Source of the DNA: Christiangramia sp. OXR-203
GTDB taxonomy: Bacteria; Bacteroidota; Bacteroidia; Flavobacteriales; Flavobacteriaceae
Assembly (NCBI RefSeq): GCF_034372165.1
Contig: NZ_CP139698.1
Coordinates: forward strand, 2,418,001-2,482,000
Direction of reading: 5' to 3'
DNA length: 64,000 nt
Shown here: positions 26,762 to 35,389 of the stretch, one piece after another
Layout: each line of letters opens with the position of its first letter
How positions within the stretch are numbered: position 1 is the stretch's first letter
Notes under the pieces: model-generated
Seen by the model: only the letters and a program-made list of their open reading frames with translations
What the model was told of the DNA's origin: nothing
Database searches by the model: none
Translations under genes and position numbers: made by a program

Positions 26762-29038
26762 ATGTCCACTACAGAAAATGAGAACAAGAAAAATGAAATG
26801 TCTGAGAACCATGATAAGGACTCCAAACAGACCTCCGGTTCCACAGATCATTCTTTGAATGACCCGAAAGAAAACTCTGAAAAACTTCAGCAGGCAACTG
26901 AACGAAAAGGTGATGATGGGACCGATCATGAAGATGCGATCGTTCATGAATCTGCTTCAGGAAAGGCAACTTCAGATCAAAAAAAAATAGAAAAAACAGA
27001 TCCTGATAAAGATCCGTATACAGCCATGGAAGGTGATGGAGATACTTATCCTGTAAAGAAGAAAAATGAATCTGTTGAACCTGAAAACAAATCTGTTCGA
27101 AAAGTTTCAGAATCTACAGATCATGAAGATGCGATCGTTTCAGAATCTGAGAATAGGAAAACGGCGGCAAATACTGAAGAACAGGATGAAGATCTTGATA
27201 GTGATATTGGTGAAGCAGTTGTTGGGGAGAATCAGAAAGGCAGCGGGAGTCATGAGGAAGACATGGAGAACTCTGTTGCTGAAGAAAGTGAAGATGAAAG
27301 TGCTGGTGAACGGCATGCTATAGAGAAGAAGGATTACCATTCCATGAGCAAGGAATCACTTGTTGAGGAACTGGAAAGACTGCTGAAAACCGAGAAGGTT
27401 CAGGCGATCAAAGAACATGTGCAGGAGATCAGAACCGAATTTAATGCCAAATTCGATGAGGAAATGGAAGAGAAAAAGGAAGAGTTTCTTGCTGAAGGCG
27501 GGAATATAATTGACTTTTACTACTCTACTCCACTTAACAAGCAATTTAGTTCGATATACTTTGATTATCGTGAGAAGAGAAATGACTATTATAAACGCCT
27601 GAAGAAAGACCTCAACTACAACCTGAATATTCGCTTAGAGCTTATAGAGGAATTAAAGGGACTTCTGGGTGTTGAGGAAAATATTAATACTACTTACAAT
27701 CATTTCAAGGAAATTCAGGATAAATGGCGTACCGCCGGACCTATTCCTAGAGATCGTTATAATAATGTTTGGAACACCTATCATCATCATGTCGAAAATT
27801 TCTATGATTTTCTCCATTTAAACCGGGAATTCAGAGATCTGGACTTTAAGCATAACCTTGAGCAAAAGCTTAAGGTGATAGATCGTGCTGAAGAATTAGC
27901 ACAGGAAAAAGATACGAATCGTTCTTTCAGGGAATTGCAGATGCTACATAAAATGTGGAAGGAAGAACTTGGTCCCGTAGCGAAGGAGTATCGCGAAGAC
28001 ATCTGGAAGCGATTTAGCGCTGCCACAAAACAAATTCACGACAAGCGTCAGGCATATTTTTCTCAGCTGGACGAACAGTACGAGAAGAACTGGGAGAACA
28101 AAAGAGATATCATTATCAAGATCAAGGAAATCGCAGAACAGGATTTCGATAGCCACAACAAATGGCAGCAAAGTATCAAGCAAATCGAAGCTCTACGAGA
28201 AGAATTCTTCAAAGCTGGGAAAGTCCCAAGAAACAAGAACCAGGAAACCTGGAATGAGTTCAAAGAGCATGTACGTAAATTCAATCGAAAGAAAAACGCG
28301 TACTACAAGAACTTAAAGAAACAGCAATACGATAATCTCGAGCAAAAGAAAGAACTTATTAAAATTGCAGAAGACAATATGGATAGTGATGACTTTAAAA
28401 CGGTCACACCGCTCATGAAGAAAATCCAGAACGATTGGAAGAAAGTTGGACATGTACCCCGAAAAGATAGTGACAAGGTCTGGAAACAGTTTAAGAAAGC
28501 CTGTAATCATTATTTTGATCGTATGCACGCCCAGAAGAATGAAGAAAATAAGGATGAAGTGGAAGCTTTTGAGAAGAAAAAAGCCTTACTGGATAAAGTA
28601 AAATCTTTGGAACTAGCTGGCACCAAGAAGGAAAACCTTGCGGCTATCAAAGATAAAATCAACTCCTGGAAGGAAGTGGGTCGTGTACCCTATAATAAAA
28701 GATTTATAGAAGGAAAGTTCAATAAAGCGCTGGATCAACTCTTTAAAAAGCTTGACGTTGACAACACCAAAGCAGAGATGATGAAGTATGAGAACAAGAT
28801 CCAGGCTCTTGATGATGCTGATGATGACAAAAAGATCAGGAACGAACACTATTTTCTTACCAAAAAGATCGAAGAAACCAAGGCAGAGATCAGGCAACTT
28901 GAGAACAATTTACAGTTCTTCAGTAATGTAGATGATGATAATCCACTGGTACAGGATGTACATAAGAATATTGCTCAGCATAAAGCCGACCTGGAAGTAT
29001 GGCAGGAAAAACTTGCTAAGATTAAAACCTTGTACTAG
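26762..29038 (+). CDS. DUF349 repeat protein with acidic N-terminus
   Basis: A protein of about 758 residues. The first 200 residues are highly charged and probably disordered, containing an in-frame repeated TDHEDAIV motif (about residues 54 and 119). The remainder is a series of helical DUF349 units with the recurring W-K-x-G-x-V/I-P-R pattern (KWRTAGPIPRDRYNNVW, FKAGKVPRNKNQETW, WKKVGHVPRKDSDKVW, WKEVGRVPYNKRF), ending in a coiled coil. I start at ATG 26762 rather than TTG 26753. DUF349 proteins are of unknown function, probably nucleic-acid or protein scaffolds. Confidence 0.8.
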   Translation: MSTTENENKKNEMSENHDKDSKQTSGSTDHSLNDPKENSEKLQQATERKGDDGTDHEDAIVHESASGKATSDQKKIEKTDPDKDPYTAMEGDGDTYPVKKKNESVEPENKSVRKVSESTDHEDAIVSESENRKTAANTEEQDEDLDSDIGEAVVGENQKGSGSHEEDMENSVAEESEDESAGERHAIEKKDYHSMSKESLVEELERLLKTEKVQAIKEHVQEIRTEFNAKFDEEMEEKKEEFLAEGGNIIDFYYSTPLNKQFSSIYFDYREKRNDYYKRLKKDLNYNLNIRLELIEELKGLLGVEENINTTYNHFKEIQDKWRTAGPIPRDRYNNVWNTYHHHVENFYDFLHLNREFRDLDFKHNLEQKLKVIDRAEELAQEKDTNRSFRELQMLHKMWKEELGPVAKEYREDIWKRFSAATKQIHDKRQAYFSQLDEQYEKNWENKRDIIIKIKEIAEQDFDSHNKWQQSIKQIEALREEFFKAGKVPRNKNQETWNEFKEHVRKFNRKKNAYYKNLKKQQYDNLEQKKELIKIAEDNMDSDDFKTVTPLMKKIQNDWKKVGHVPRKDSDKVWKQFKKACNHYFDRMHAQKNEENKDEVEAFEKKKALLDKVKSLELAGTKKENLAAIKDKINSWKEVGRVPYNKRFIEGKFNKALDQLFKKLDVDNTKAEMMKYENKIQALDDADDDKKIRNEHYFLTKKIEETKAEIRQLENNLQFFSNVDDDNPLVQDVHKNIAQHKADLEVWQEKLAKIKTLY
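26924..27139 (+). repeat. In-frame 21-base direct repeat pair
   Basis: An identical 21-base unit, beginning GATCATGAAGATGCG, occurs at 26924-26944 and 27119-27139, exactly 195 bases (65 codons) apart. It encodes DHEDAIV in both places within the acidic region of the DUF349 gene. Confidence 0.8.
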
Positions 29039-29198
29039 TAAGAGTTCAATGCTATTGCCTGTAATATTTTTTGTGATCGGTTAAGTTATAAAACTTTTCT
29101 ATAAGAAGTTTTACAGGCTATAGCTCTTTAAAGAACCAGGAAAATGGCGATTGCGTTTGTGTCGCGATATTCTATCTGGTACCTATCAATTTTGAGTC

Positions 29199-29573
29199 AT
29201 GGCAGTAGTAACAGCAGAAAAGAATGAGCAAATCGCGAAAATGAATTTCGGCGCTGTTTATCCGCATTACCTCAATAGAATAAAGAAGCACGGTAGAACT
29301 AAAGATGAACTTGACAGGATTATTAAGTGGTTGACGGGCTATAATCAGGATAAATTAGAATCCTTTATTGGCGGTAATGGAACTTTCGGTGATTTTTTCG
29401 AAGGAGCCAGGATACACGAGAATGCATATCGGATCAATGGAGTAGTGTGCGGTTATCGTATTGAAGATATTCCTGAAGAATTCGCTTTGTATCGGGATTG
29501 CAGGAAAATGGAAAAGTTGATTGATGAATTGGCCAAAGGACGAGAGATGGAAAAAATTTTGAGAAGTTCATAA
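29199..29573 (+). CDS. DUF2200 family protein
   Basis: Small cytoplasmic protein of 124 residues matching the DUF2200 pattern: NFGAVYPHYLNRIKKHGRT, IIKWLTGYNQDKLES, and ARIHENAYRINGVVCGYRIE near 73-92. It has no signal peptide or membrane segment. No biochemical function is known. It stands alone with about 160 bases of AT-rich spacer upstream and a long spacer downstream, and no terminator was recognised. Confidence 0.75.
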   Translation: MAVVTAEKNEQIAKMNFGAVYPHYLNRIKKHGRTKDELDRIIKWLTGYNQDKLESFIGGNGTFGDFFEGARIHENAYRINGVVCGYRIEDIPEEFALYRDCRKMEKLIDELAKGREMEKILRSS

Positions 29574-30016
29574 AAATCGGAGTTACACTGTTGTTAACAA
29601 TCACTATAAGGAAATGCTAGTCTCATCATAATTCGGCAATCCCTGCGGAAGTTTCAATGTGTTGATGCTTGAATAATTGAGCCCTTTTCTTAGGCAAATA
29701 TCTACAGACGACCCTTCTTTTTTACCTAACTAATAAAGTGAAAAACTGTACCAAACCACTTTCACAATCAAGGCGAAGAGCTATCAAAAGTTTTACAATT
29801 TCTTCGGAAGCACTTATTCTTTAAGGTTGGATGCAGGTGCTATAACAAAAGCTCTATGTAATCAACCCGATATTATATATTAAGTACAAATACTGGGTTA
29901 TCTAAAATGGTCGGGGAAAACTGAAAGTTTAAAAATTATCAGTTCTAATTACTTATGCCGTTGATTCCTGAAACCTTCCTTTGTTGGTAAAATGACCGGA
30001 AAAATATACTGACTAT
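29574..30016. other. Intergenic region without a supported gene
   Basis: About 440 bases between convergent genes. Both strands contain only open stretches under about 35 codons without good starts. No GC-rich hairpin with T-run is visible near either gene end. It may hold decayed sequence or a small RNA, but nothing can be supported. Confidence 0.5.
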
Positions 30017-30790
30017 TTATACATTTTTAGCCTCGTTCCAGAATATATCCATTTCAGAAAGGCTCATATCTTTCAGAGCTTTGCCCTGCTCTGCTGCTTT
30101 ACTTTCGAGATACTGAAATCGTTTAATGAATTTTTTATTGGTACGCTCCAACGCATTTTCAGGATTCACTTTTAGAAAACGAGCATAATTAATCATAGAA
30201 AACAATACATCACCAAATTCTGCCTCGATAAGATCACTGTTGTTATCTGTAACTTCATCTTCCAACTCCTTTAGTTCTTCCTGAAGCTTCTCAAATACCT
30301 GTTTGGGTTCTTCCCAGTCAAACCCAACACCTGCAACTTTATCCTGTATCCGGTTCGCTTTGACCATTGCCGGCAACGATTTGGGTACTCCTTCGAGAAC
30401 ACTTTTCTTACCTTCCTTTAATTTCAGGTTTTCCCAATTCCGCTTTACTTCTTCTTCATCTGCGACAACCACATCCCCGTAAATATGAGGGTGCCTGTCT
30501 ATAAGTTTGTCACATATACCATTCGCAACATCTGCAATGTCAAAATCATTAGTCTCGCTTCCAATCTTCGAATAAAACACAAGATGTAATAAGACATCTC
30601 CCAGTTCTTTCCGAATCTCATCCATGTCTTTATCTAGAATGGCATCGCCAAGCTCGTAGGTTTCTTCAATGGTAAGATGACGCAAGGATTCCATGGTTTG
30701 TTTACGATCCCAGGGACATTTTTCCCGGAGCTCATCCATGATGGTTAATAATCTGTCAAATGCCTGTAGTTGATCTTGCCTTGAATTCAT
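30017..30790 (-). CDS. mazG: Nucleoside triphosphate pyrophosphohydrolase MazG
   Basis: House-cleaning enzyme that hydrolyses NTPs and dNTPs to monophosphates and pyrophosphate. Two MazG helical domains are visible: one with EETYELGDAI and RKELGDVLLHLVF (about 40-80), one with ELKELEDEV and EAEFGDVLFSMINYARF (about 180-220), plus the linker segment DRHPHIYGD. I use ATG 30790 (257 residues): the TTG seven codons upstream lies within a TACTTTTG promoter element. It is followed downstream by a long spacer. Confidence 0.9.
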   Translation of the reverse strand: MNSRQDQLQAFDRLLTIMDELREKCPWDRKQTMESLRHLTIEETYELGDAILDKDMDEIRKELGDVLLHLVFYSKIGSETNDFDIADVANGICDKLIDRHPHIYGDVVVADEEEVKRNWENLKLKEGKKSVLEGVPKSLPAMVKANRIQDKVAGVGFDWEEPKQVFEKLQEELKELEDEVTDNNSDLIEAEFGDVLFSMINYARFLKVNPENALERTNKKFIKRFQYLESKAAEQGKALKDMSLSEMDIFWNEAKNV

Positions 30791-30808
30791 ATTGAAATAC
30801 GATTTTTT

Positions 30809-30816
30809 CAAAAGTA
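30809..30816 (-). promoter_or_regulatory. Candidate -7 promoter element (mazG)
   Basis: The minus strand reads TACTTTTG, matching TAnnTTTG, 18 bases before the ATG at 30790. Confidence 0.45.
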
Positions 30817-30852
30817 ATATATCAGAACCGTATGATGAACATGAACTGAGGT

Positions 30853-31254
30853 TTATTGCTTGCGATATCTATAAATACAAGCTTCTATACAACCTATATA
30901 ACTTATCTCCATTTCGCTTTCAGTAATGCTAACTACCCTAAAGAAGCGCATACTTTCTGTATCATTCGAACAGGTGAATGAAAGTGTGCTTTCATTTAGA
31001 TCGAGATTATAGGTTCCTATTGGACATTGATCCTGCGTAGCACTGAAATTACCATTTGGAGAAAATGTATATTCTGTACCATTTTCAACCGTTTGCCAGG
31101 ATGTCTCTCCGCCCGGACTTACATATGCATGCGTCATTTTCCAGGTTCCTGAAAGACTATCTACTGAAAGATCTACGGTTAACAGGCTGTCATCACTACC
31201 GCTACAGCTACTCAAAGAAATGGCTGCGACGAATAGAAGTATAAATTTTCTCAT
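30853..31254 (-). CDS. Lipocalin-like lipoprotein
   Basis: Small lipoprotein, 133 residues, with a signal ending in the lipobox LSSC (Cys17). The mature part has the lipocalin-like pattern seen in many Bacteroidota lipoproteins: LSGTWKMTHAYV near 34, TEYTFSPNGNFSA near 63 and GTYNLDLNESTLSFTC near 81, with several cysteines near the C-terminus that may pair. Ligand and role are unknown. It lies upstream of mazG with a 62-base gap that contains the mazG promoter candidate. Confidence 0.65.
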   Translation of the reverse strand: MRKFILLFVAAISLSSCSGSDDSLLTVDLSVDSLSGTWKMTHAYVSPGGETSWQTVENGTEYTFSPNGNFSATQDQCPIGTYNLDLNESTLSFTCSNDTESMRFFRVVSITESEMEISYIGCIEACIYRYRKQ

Positions 31255-31310
31255 TTTTTAATTGCTTTGATTCAACAAGTAGATGTAAATAACTGAGAAA
31301 GGTTGCGTAA

Positions 31311-31341
31311 ACAAAAAAAGCTTCTCATTTCTGAGAAGCTT
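31311..31341 (-). terminator. Rho-independent terminator (tRNA-His)
   Basis: A 10-base stem (AAGCTTCTCA/TGAGAAGCTT) with a four-base loop, followed on the minus strand by a T-run, lies just past the tRNA 3' end. Confidence 0.85.
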
Positions 31342-31347
31342 TGTGAG

Positions 31348-31422
31348 GGTGGAAGACCGGTTTCGAACCGGCGACCTCCGGAACCACAATCCGGCGCTCT
31401 AACCAGCTGAGCTACAACCACC
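31348..31422 (-). tRNA. tRNA-His (anticodon GTG)
   Basis: On the minus strand the sequence folds as a tRNA with D-arm TAGCTCAGCTGGTTAGAGC, anticodon stem CCGGA/TCCGG around TTGTGGT and T-arm GCCGG/TTCGAAA/CCGGT. The anticodon is GTG, and an extra 5' G (position -1, 31422) opposite C73 is typical of tRNA-His. No CCA is encoded. The acceptor stem has two adjacent T·T mismatches (5-68 and 6-67), which is odd. A terminator follows. Confidence 0.93.
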
Positions 31423-31482
31423 ATTTGATTAGCGGTTGCAAATGTAAGTTATTTGTACATTTCAGCAAAGAAAAATTTTCAA

Positions 31483-32199
31483 TTAAATAAGGTCGAATAC
31501 GGAATCTACTGCTACATAACGATCTACGTTATAACCTTCGGCATGTTCAGTATTAATGAGCCTTCCCATATCCTGTGCCCGGTAAGTAATGCTATCCAGG
31601 AAGTTACTGCTGGATATTGGAGTTTCAGGCTCTTTACTATCTTCGCTGTAGAATTGCGACCTGTAAGCTTTTACCGAATCAATTTTTTTATCCAGAAAGC
31701 CTGTAATGTCCACTACAAAATCAGGTTTTAGATTCTTCCACTGGATATAATGGAAAACATGCTTTGGTCGCCATGCTGGCTGGTTCTCACCATTCATGAT
31801 AGTTTCAATCTTACGCAAACCACTCAGAAAGCAAGCATCACTTATTAATTTTGCAGCCTTTCCATGATCAATATGCCTGTCGTCAACCGCATTACATAGC
31901 ACAATCTCTGGCTGGTACTTTCTTATCATTTTAATGATCTCCATTTGGTGAGAAGCATTGTTTGTAAAAAAAGCATCGCTAAATTCGAGATTCTCGCGAA
32001 CCTCAACCCCTAAAACCTGGGCTGCAGCCGTTGCTTCCTGATCACGAATCTCTGCAGTTCCTCTTGTACCAAGTTCCCCCCTGGTAAGATCAAGGATTCC
32101 AACCTTTTTTCCCCGACTAATTTCTTTTGCAATGGTTCCAGCACAACTTAATTCCACATCATCAGGGTGTGCGCCAATCGCAAGTATATCTAATTTCAT
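31483..32199 (-). CDS. bshB1: Bacillithiol biosynthesis deacetylase BshB1 (PIG-L family)
   Basis: Zinc-dependent N-acetylglucosaminyl-malate deacetylase producing GlcN-malate, the second step of bacillithiol synthesis. The PIG-L metal motif AHPDDVE gives H11, D13 and D14; the second block DDRHIDHGKAAKL lies near 105-117. TRGELGTRGT near 39-48 and the C-terminal SITYRAQDMG match the BshB1 subgroup. It sits 6 bases downstream of a transsulfuration gene, so the two are probably co-transcribed. This fits, because bacillithiol contains cysteine. Confidence 0.88.
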   Translation of the reverse strand: MKLDILAIGAHPDDVELSCAGTIAKEISRGKKVGILDLTRGELGTRGTAEIRDQEATAAAQVLGVEVRENLEFSDAFFTNNASHQMEIIKMIRKYQPEIVLCNAVDDRHIDHGKAAKLISDACFLSGLRKIETIMNGENQPAWRPKHVFHYIQWKNLKPDFVVDITGFLDKKIDSVKAYRSQFYSEDSKEPETPISSSNFLDSITYRAQDMGRLINTEHAEGYNVDRYVAVDSVFDLI

Positions 32200-32205
32200 A
32201 AATCT

Positions 32206-33354
32206 TTATTTGGTGTTTGCTATTGCCTGCTCAAGGTCTTGTTTAATGTCTTCAAACTCTTCGATGCCCACAGAGAATCTCAAAAGATTATCCTTGATCC
32301 CTTGCTGTGCTCTTTCTTCTTCTGTCAATAATCCATGACTGGTTTTTGAAGGTAGAAGAATGGTACTTTCTACACCGGCAAGGCTCATGGAGGGTTTTAT
32401 TAGTTTCAGAGATTTCATGAAATGCTGCACATCGATTTCATTATTCAGTTCAAATGACATCATTCCGCCGAAACCAGACATTTGCTTTGCTGCGAGTTCG
32501 TGATCTGAATGATCTTTCAAACCAGGATAATAAACATTCGCAACACTGGGATGGGCTTTTAAAAATTCCGCCAGTTGCAAAGCATTCGAATTCTGGGCTT
32601 TTACACGTAAGCCCATGGTCTTGATACTTCTTTCCAGTAACCAAACCGTATAATCACTTAAGTTTCCACCAAAATTCTTCGCCATTTGAAAGATCCGGTC
32701 GATATGATCTTCGGAACTTATTGCAGTTCCCGCCAAGATATCACTATGGCCTCCCATATATTTCGTTGCAGAGTGTAAAACGATATCTATTCCCATATCC
32801 AGAGGGTTCTGGTTTACCGGTGAGGCAAATGTATTATCGATCATACTAATAAGTCCGTGCTTTTTAGCCAGACCTGCAACCCCTGCAATATCTATGATCT
32901 TCAGCAGAGGATTCGATGGTGTCTCGATATAAATTACCTTCGTATTTTCCTTGATTTCAGACTCTAATGAAGCTATAGAAGAGTCTTTCGCAAATGTATA
33001 CTCTATTCCGAATTTAGCGAATTCCTCTACTGCAAGGTTACTGGTTCCGCCATAAAGGGCGTCTGGAAATACTACGTGATCTCCAGAACTCAAAAATGCC
33101 ATTAATGAGGTGCTAACTGCGGCCATTCCACTTCCAAAGATCAAAGCAGCTTCTCCGTGTTCCAGTGCAGCCATCTTTTTAGCAAGGGCTACCTGGTTTG
33201 GAGTATTAAAATACCTGGGGTAACGCTTGGTTTCCACATCTTCAAATGCGTAAGACGTTGCCATATAAAGTGGTGAAACCGCTCCCTTGAACTGAGTATC
33301 TTCAAGTTCTCCAGCATGCGTACATATCGTATTGATTCCTTTAGAATCGCTCAT
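32206..33354 (-). CDS. PLP-dependent transsulfuration enzyme (cystathionine gamma-synthase/lyase type)
   Basis: Member of the Cys/Met-metabolism PLP family, 382 residues, making or cleaving cystathionine or methionine. The cofactor lysine is K198 in SATKYMGGHSD. IETPSNPLLKI near 142 and SLAGVESTILLPSKTSH near 325 are family blocks. The N-terminal segment YPRYFNTPN replaces the more usual YSRYGNPT, so choosing between synthase, cystathionine lyase and methionine lyase is uncertain. It lies upstream of bshB1 and diverges from the alcohol dehydrogenase gene across a region with an FNR-type palindrome. Confidence 0.82.
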   Translation of the reverse strand: MSDSKGINTICTHAGELEDTQFKGAVSPLYMATSYAFEDVETKRYPRYFNTPNQVALAKKMAALEHGEAALIFGSGMAAVSTSLMAFLSSGDHVVFPDALYGGTSNLAVEEFAKFGIEYTFAKDSSIASLESEIKENTKVIYIETPSNPLLKIIDIAGVAGLAKKHGLISMIDNTFASPVNQNPLDMGIDIVLHSATKYMGGHSDILAGTAISSEDHIDRIFQMAKNFGGNLSDYTVWLLERSIKTMGLRVKAQNSNALQLAEFLKAHPSVANVYYPGLKDHSDHELAAKQMSGFGGMMSFELNNEIDVQHFMKSLKLIKPSMSLAGVESTILLPSKTSHGLLTEEERAQQGIKDNLLRFSVGIEEFEDIKQDLEQAIANTK

Positions 33355-33422
33355 AATTTAGATTTCAATATTGAGCTCCTAAGGTACTAAGAATTCTTTG
33401 AAAGCAATGGACTACAGGAAAC

Positions 33423-33436
33423 TTGACCTACGTCAA
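33423..33436. promoter_or_regulatory. CRP/FNR-family-type operator palindrome
   Basis: TTGAC-CTAC-GTCAA is a perfect two-fold site with a 4-base spacer. This is the architecture of FNR (TTGAT-N4-ATCAA) and HcpR/DNR-type sites. It lies in the divergent spacer, 85 bases before the alcohol dehydrogenase ATG and 68 bases from the transsulfuration gene start. Regulator and target are inferred. Confidence 0.5.
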
Positions 33437-33521
33437 TTCAGCACGTTAAGAATAGTTAAACCTGTATAGAACTTCACTTACAGCAATTATAATTTGAGTA
33501 ACTTTCAACAAAAGAGATAAA

Positions 33522-34568
33522 ATGAAAAATGTAAAAGCTTACGGCGCAAAGAGGAATGATGCAGATCTTAATATGATGGAAATCGAACGCAGGGATATCC
33601 TTGCAAATGATGTGAAGATCGAAATAGATTATTGTGGAGTTTGTCATAGTGATATACACCAGGTTAGAAATGATTGGGGCAATAGTAAATATCCAGTGGT
33701 TCCAGGCCATGAAATCATTGGTCGCGTAGTAGAAGTTGGAGCAGATGTTGAGAACTTTAAGCAGGGTGATCTTGTTGGAGTTGGATGTATGGTAGACTCT
33801 TGCCAGGAATGTAAATCTTGTGAAGATGGTCTTGAGCAATATTGTGAGAATGGAATGACCGCTACCTATAATGGTAAGGATGAACATTTAGGCGGCCACA
33901 CTTTTGGCGGATATTCTGAAATGGTGGTGGTACGCGAAAAATTTGTCCTGAAGGTTCCTGAAAACCTGGATACAAAGGCAGTTGCGCCATTATTGTGTGC
34001 AGGTATTACAACATGGTCTCCACTTAGACAATGGAATGTAAAAAAAGGTGATAAAGTTGGAGTTGTTGGACTGGGAGGTCTTGGACATATGGGGGTTAAG
34101 TTTGCCCACGCATTAGGAGCTCACGTTGTGATGATCACTACCTCTCCTGCTAAAGCCGAAGATGCTAAATCCCTTGGTGCAGATGAAGTTCTTATCTCGA
34201 AGGATGAAGCAGAAATGAAGAAACATGCCAATTCATTCGATTTTATTCTGAATACAGTTCCTGTTGGACATGATACAAATCCTTATGTTGCTTTACTGAA
34301 AAGAGATGCGACAATGACATTAGTTGGTGCGATCGATGAAGTAGATATTCATGGTGGCGGACTTATTATGGGAAGAAAAAGACTTGCAGGTTCACTAATT
34401 GGCGGAATCAAAGAAACTCAGGAAATGCTTGATTTCTGTGGAGAGCATAATATTGTTTCAGATATTGAAATGATCGATATGGACTCTATTAATACTGCTT
34501 TTGACAGAGTTGTAAAATCTGATGTTAAGTATAGATTTGTAATCGATATGAAATCATTAAAGAATTAA
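33522..34568 (+). CDS. Zinc-dependent alcohol dehydrogenase (cinnamyl/YahK-like)
   Basis: Cytoplasmic NAD(P)-dependent medium-chain alcohol/aldehyde oxidoreductase, 348 residues. Catalytic zinc ligands are C38 and H63-E64 in CGVCHSDIH and PGHEIIG; the structural zinc is bound by C94, C97, C100 and C108. The Rossmann loop VVGLGGLGHMG is near 180. The sequence resembles the CAD/YahK subgroup, usually NADPH-preferring aldehyde reductases. A possible CRP/FNR-type operator lies upstream. The PH-domain gene follows after 2 bases. Confidence 0.9.
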   Translation: MKNVKAYGAKRNDADLNMMEIERRDILANDVKIEIDYCGVCHSDIHQVRNDWGNSKYPVVPGHEIIGRVVEVGADVENFKQGDLVGVGCMVDSCQECKSCEDGLEQYCENGMTATYNGKDEHLGGHTFGGYSEMVVVREKFVLKVPENLDTKAVAPLLCAGITTWSPLRQWNVKKGDKVGVVGLGGLGHMGVKFAHALGAHVVMITTSPAKAEDAKSLGADEVLISKDEAEMKKHANSFDFILNTVPVGHDTNPYVALLKRDATMTLVGAIDEVDIHGGGLIMGRKRLAGSLIGGIKETQEMLDFCGEHNIVSDIEMIDMDSINTAFDRVVKSDVKYRFVIDMKSLKN

Positions 34569-34570
34569 AT

Positions 34571-34948
34571 ATGAGCCTACTATCCTCATTGCTTGGTAAT
34601 GCCGGCGCTATAGAGAATTCAGTTATTCAGGAGAAATATGGCAAATTGCTGATTGATTCTGAAGAAGTTATAGCTGGATTCAAAATCATTCGAGATACTT
34701 TTATTTTTACCAACAAACGACTGATCATTGTAGATGTGCAGGGATTAACCGGAAGTAAGATTGAATATTTCTCGGTGCTATATAAAAGTATAACACGTTT
34801 TAGCGTGGAAACTGCAGGAAGTTTTGATCTGGATGCAGAACTTAAGATTTGGATTTCCGGGGAACAATCACCCAGTATTTCTAAGAAATTCAATAAGAAA
34901 GTTGATATCTATGAAGTTCAGAAATTGCTGGCTGAGTATACTTTATAG
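34571..34948 (+). CDS. Bacterial PH-domain protein (YvbH-like)
   Basis: Small cytoplasmic protein, 125 residues, with the bacterial pleckstrin-homology fold: EEVIAGFKIIRDTFIFTNKRLIIVDVQG, then KSITRFSVETAGSFDLDAELKIWISG, then an amphipathic C-terminal helix. The TNKRLII core is typical of these proteins. No ligand is known. It starts 2 bases after the alcohol dehydrogenase stop and ends at a strong terminator, so both genes share an mRNA. Confidence 0.75.
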   Translation: MSLLSSLLGNAGAIENSVIQEKYGKLLIDSEEVIAGFKIIRDTFIFTNKRLIIVDVQGLTGSKIEYFSVLYKSITRFSVETAGSFDLDAELKIWISGEQSPSISKKFNKKVDIYEVQKLLAEYTL

Positions 34949-34975
34949 GACAGGATAGTTAGAAATTTATAGGAA

Positions 34976-35008
34976 AAGCCACTGAGAATCTCAGTGGCTT
35001 TTTTTTTA
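34976..35008. terminator. Rho-independent terminator between convergent genes
   Basis: The stem GCCACTGAGA with its complement and a short loop is followed by nine T residues on the plus strand. It lies just past the PH-domain gene and beside the stop of the DUF1622 gene on the minus strand. Confidence 0.85.
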
Positions 35009-35017
35009 TGTAAAGGT

Positions 35018-35386
35018 TTAAGCTTCCTGATCCAGCCTGTTCTCTTTTTCCTTCCTTTGCCATGGAAATCTGCCTTCAATCTCCAATTCAATGGAAAAAC
35101 TCAAAAATGTTCTTATCAGGACGATGATCCCTAAAGAAATAACCTCATCAAGTGTAGGTTTTGTTACTACGGTTGCTATAATATCTGCAGCAACCAGGAT
35201 TTCAAGTCCAAGCAGAATAGCTTTTCCCAATTCCTGTCTCAATAATTTATAAGATCTGACTCCTTTACTTTGCTTTGCCAGTATATATTTGAATAATGCT
35301 ACGATTGTTCCCAGGAGTATTACCGCTACTCCGGTTACTTCTATAAACTTTGCCGCATACTCGATATACAAACTTATATGTTCCAT
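35018..35386 (-). CDS. DUF1622 membrane protein
   Basis: Small integral membrane protein of 122 residues with three hydrophobic segments (about 10-34, 53-72 and 82-98) and a charged C-terminal tail. It matches DUF1622 by its KLLRQELGKAILLGLEILVAADIIATV pattern. Function unknown. It starts 3 bases after the trehalase stop, so the two are co-transcribed, but no link to trehalose is evident. Confidence 0.75.
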   Translation of the reverse strand: MEHISLYIEYAAKFIEVTGVAVILLGTIVALFKYILAKQSKGVRSYKLLRQELGKAILLGLEILVAADIIATVVTKPTLDEVISLGIIVLIRTFLSFSIELEIEGRFPWQRKEKENRLDQEA

Positions 35387-35389
35387 AAA

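Noticed and set aside
29574-30016. Possible decayed gene in the minus strand (open stretch translating to SEEIVKLLIALRLDCESG)
   Set aside because: Only about 30 codons, flanked by stops, with no start and no recognised family.
30790-30811. TTG at 30811 as mazG start
   Set aside because: It falls in a TACTTTTG promoter element; the ATG at 30790 leaves a normal-length MazG.
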